Shown here: one piece after another, positions 61,847 through 64,000 of the stretch
Position numbering within the stretch: the first letter of the stretch is position 1
How the letters are laid out: each line of letters begins with the position of its first letter
Source: Endothia cerciana
Lineage: Eukaryota; Ascomycota; Sordariomycetes; Diaporthales; Cryphonectriaceae
DNA: 64,000 nt
Reading direction: 5' to 3'
NCBI GenBank assembly: GCA_026119935.1
Contig: JALRMH010000045.1
Coordinates: 186,001-250,000, forward strand
Program-made: the position numbers and the translations under genes
Notes under the pieces: generated by a model
Databases searched by the model: none
What the model saw: only the letters and a program-made list of their open reading frames with translations
What the model was told of the DNA's origin: nothing

Positions 61847-63795
61847 TCAGACCTCCTCCTGCACCTTCTCGATTTCGTCCTCGCTGTGCGCCACCGGCGC
61901 CTCGAGAGGCAGATCCGCCGGCTCCGCCACCGGCTCCGCAGCGGTGGCCACGCTCCCCTTGCGCGTCGTGCGGTAGCTCTTGCGCGACTGCCTGCTCATC
62001 GACTTGACCAGCTTCTGCATCCTTTCCGCGTCCCGGACCTCCTCCTCGGCCTCGCTCTCGTCGATGACCCGGTTGTCGGCGCGCATCTCCTGCAGCACCC
62101 TCGCGGCCTCGGCAGCGAACGTGCACTTGGCGCGGATATGGTGCCCGTACTTCCAGAAGAAGATCGGGAAAGGGATGCATGCGAGCGCGAGGAACGCGGG
62201 GATCGAGGCAGCCCAGTGGAGTCCGAGGTTCTCGTACATCTGGTCGGTGAAGAGCGGGAAGGCCGCACCGAACAGGGACCGGAGAACTGCGTTGGCAGCC
62301 AGAACACTCGCGGCGAACACCACATCTTCATAGCAGTGTGTTAGCTGGCTGTTTGCGAAGGCCAGCCGTGGAGAGGGGTTTTGACTCACAAGAATCAATG
62401 AGGTAGTTCATCAACGATAGGAATACCAATACCAGACCCGTGGCAAAGAATGCGCTACCAATGATCGGCACAACCCAATGTACATTATTCCCGTTGGTCC
62501 AGGCGAACCAAAAGAGTCCAATTGGAAGCAGAATCGAGCCGACAATAGCACCTGGGAGACGGGCCTCTGGCGGCACGTCTCCTCCCAACTTCTCCGAGAT
62601 CCTCATATACCGCATATTGTCGACCAAGGAATAAGCGATGGCAAAGACCATACCCACCAAGATACCCACGAAGGCCAGACCCGAAAGTCCTGCACTCCAC
62701 CCCTTTTCCAACTCGAAGATGATGGGAAAGGCGGGGAACATCATGTAAAGGGTTCCATAGACGATAGCCATGTAAATCGACACGAGGAGCACGATGGGCT
62801 CTCGGAAAAGGAGGGTCCACGGCCGGGAAAGAGAGATGCGTAGTCGTCCGAACAGAGAAACGCGGTCCTTTCCTAGATCTAGCTTGGAGACGTAGACCTT
62901 GCCTGTCAGCCTGGCCAGCTTTGAGGCGCGAGTCCGCAAGAGGACTGGAGCATAGGTCTCTGGGATGAGGAGCGAGCACACAATCCAGAGGACGCCGGTG
63001 AAGATGGCCATCACGCCCTCGATCCAGCGCCACCCCTCCGCCTCGCCGAGGAAGCCGCTCACAATAGGTCCTTCTGGAGTCAGCAATGGAAATTCTCCCG
63101 GGGTCGGCAGGGTCCATGAACTCACCCAAGGAGGGGCCGAGGAAAGGAGCAGCAGCAAAGCACGCCGTGGCAAATCCTCGTTCCGAAGCGGAGAACATGT
63201 CCGCGATCACGCCACCGGAGTTGGTGAGGGGTGATGATCCAAATGCACCTGCGAAGAATCGAAGAACGACCAGGCCGGCAAAAGTGTGCACGCCGGCAGC
63301 CGCGGCGTTGAATGCGACCATAGCACCGTACGTGACGAGGTATAGCATCTGGCGACCAAAGGACTCACTCATCGGCGCCCATAGCAAAGGCCCGACCGCG
63401 AATCCAACAACGAAGAGGGAGATTCCCAGGATCGACAGCTCCTCCGACACCTTAAACTCCTCGATGATGTACGTCAGGCCTCCGGAGAACGCACTGCTCA
63501 CGAACGCAACGGCCAAGGTCGAAAAAGCGGTGAGGATGGTGATTGCCCATTTCTTCTTGACGCTGTAGCCCTGAGGGTTGAAGGGATCACATGGTGTGAA
63601 GTCGACGGCGAAGGGGTCCTCCTCAGTCCCGGAGCCCGGGTACCTCCATTGCAATGCCTCCCGCGTCACGCCGGCCGGGTCGAAGACAACCTTGAAATGG
63701 TTGACTTGTGACTCCCGAGAACTTCGGGATTGAACGTCGGCTTCAGTCGCGGTGACAGTAGAGCCCAGAGACGCGCTCGATGCTGAGTTCGCCAT
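61847..63795 (-). CDS. MFS transporter, DHA1-like (drug/polyamine type)
   Basis: Three minus-strand exons, 63795-63126, 63073-62390 and 62325-61847 (introns 52 and 64 nt), give about 610 residues with twelve predicted membrane spans. The first span block includes SGGLTYIIEEFKVSEELSIL and then VGPLLWAPMSESFGRQ, the loop 2-3 motif of DHA1-type H+ antiporters. FFAGAFGSSPLTNSGGVIAD is the span-5 antiporter-like region. The second half has FAASVLAANAVLRSLFGAAF and IPFPIFFWKYG. A charged cytosolic tail of about 80 residues follows. Such proteins export drugs, polyamines or metabolites at the plasma membrane; the substrate cannot be told. The first intron ends in CAGAAG: the CAG acceptor gives LEGPIV and the AAG acceptor gives the more canonical LGPIV, both in frame. 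Confidence 0.9.
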
Positions 63796-64000
63796 GTTGG
63801 GAGGAGGGCTCGGGGAGGTTGTCGAAGTCGCATTGCAAGCAGAAAAGAGGCAAGGAGAAGAGAAGAACTACATCGCGGCGGAACTATGGAAGGTTTTCTT
63901 CTCGGTTCTCGCTTCCCCCATCGACTGTCATCTATCGGGCTCCACAGACGGGTTTCGCGCTTTCAACCAAGACCCGCCCGGCCACGGCACCGAGGTGACT
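63796..64000. promoter_or_regulatory. MFS transporter promoter and window edge
   Basis: The last 205 bases lie upstream of the MFS start on its 5' side and probably hold its leader and proximal promoter. No other gene is visible before the window ends. Confidence 0.5.

Overview
This window looks like nuclear DNA of a filamentous ascomycete, most likely a Sordariomycete (inferred, not tested by search). Genes carry short GT-AG introns, mostly 50-150 nt, some with visible CTAAC-type branch sites. Intergenic spaces are long. The proteins are typical of filamentous fungi: a CHS7-type chitin synthase chaperone, a DUF3716-like nuclear protein, Clr5/ankyrin and DHA1-type MFS families. I found no tRNA, rRNA, CRISPR array or intact transposon.

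Layout from left to right: CHS7-like gene (+, 2.4-3.7 kb); a 5.5-kb gene-poor stretch; a large DUF3716-like protein gene (+, 9.3-12.1 kb); a weakly supported minus-strand membrane ORF near 13.7 kb; a broken Clr5/ankyrin gene (+, 14.8-17.5 kb); mitochondrial ribosomal protein bS6m (+, 18.0-18.6 kb); DCN1 neddylation ligase (+, 20.2-22.0 kb); sorting nexin MVP1 (-, 23.3-26.0 kb); mitochondrial ribosomal protein uL15m (-, 26.9-27.9 kb); eIF3c/NIP1 (-, 28.4-31.1 kb); PRP8 (+, 32.1-39.9 kb), divergent from NIP1 across a 1.07-kb intergenic region; an 8-kb gene-poor stretch; a Myb/SANT-like regulator (+, about 47.9-48.9 kb, 5' end unresolved); a further 7-kb gene-poor stretch; a ketopantoate reductase-like gene (-, 56.3-57.8 kb); a frameshifted PLC-like phosphodiesterase gene (+, 59.6-61.0 kb); and an MFS transporter (-, 61.8-63.8 kb).

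The block from about 18 to 40 kb is a dense housekeeping core: mitochondrial translation, cytosolic translation initiation, neddylation, endosomal sorting and splicing. The flanks are accessory-like, with decayed genes, microsatellites and many long poly-C/poly-G tracts. The most interesting signal is the Myb-like gene. Its first stop, TAG, is followed by CAATCA, which fits the leaky-stop consensus UAG-CARYYA, and then by 47 open, coding-like codons in the same frame. Other notable points are a 16-nt micro-exon in PRP8, an 811-nt intron in DCN1 and several in-frame tandem splice acceptors.

Exon coordinates were worked out by hand from reading-frame continuity, splice dinucleotides and remembered family features. 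They are models and have not been checked against transcripts.
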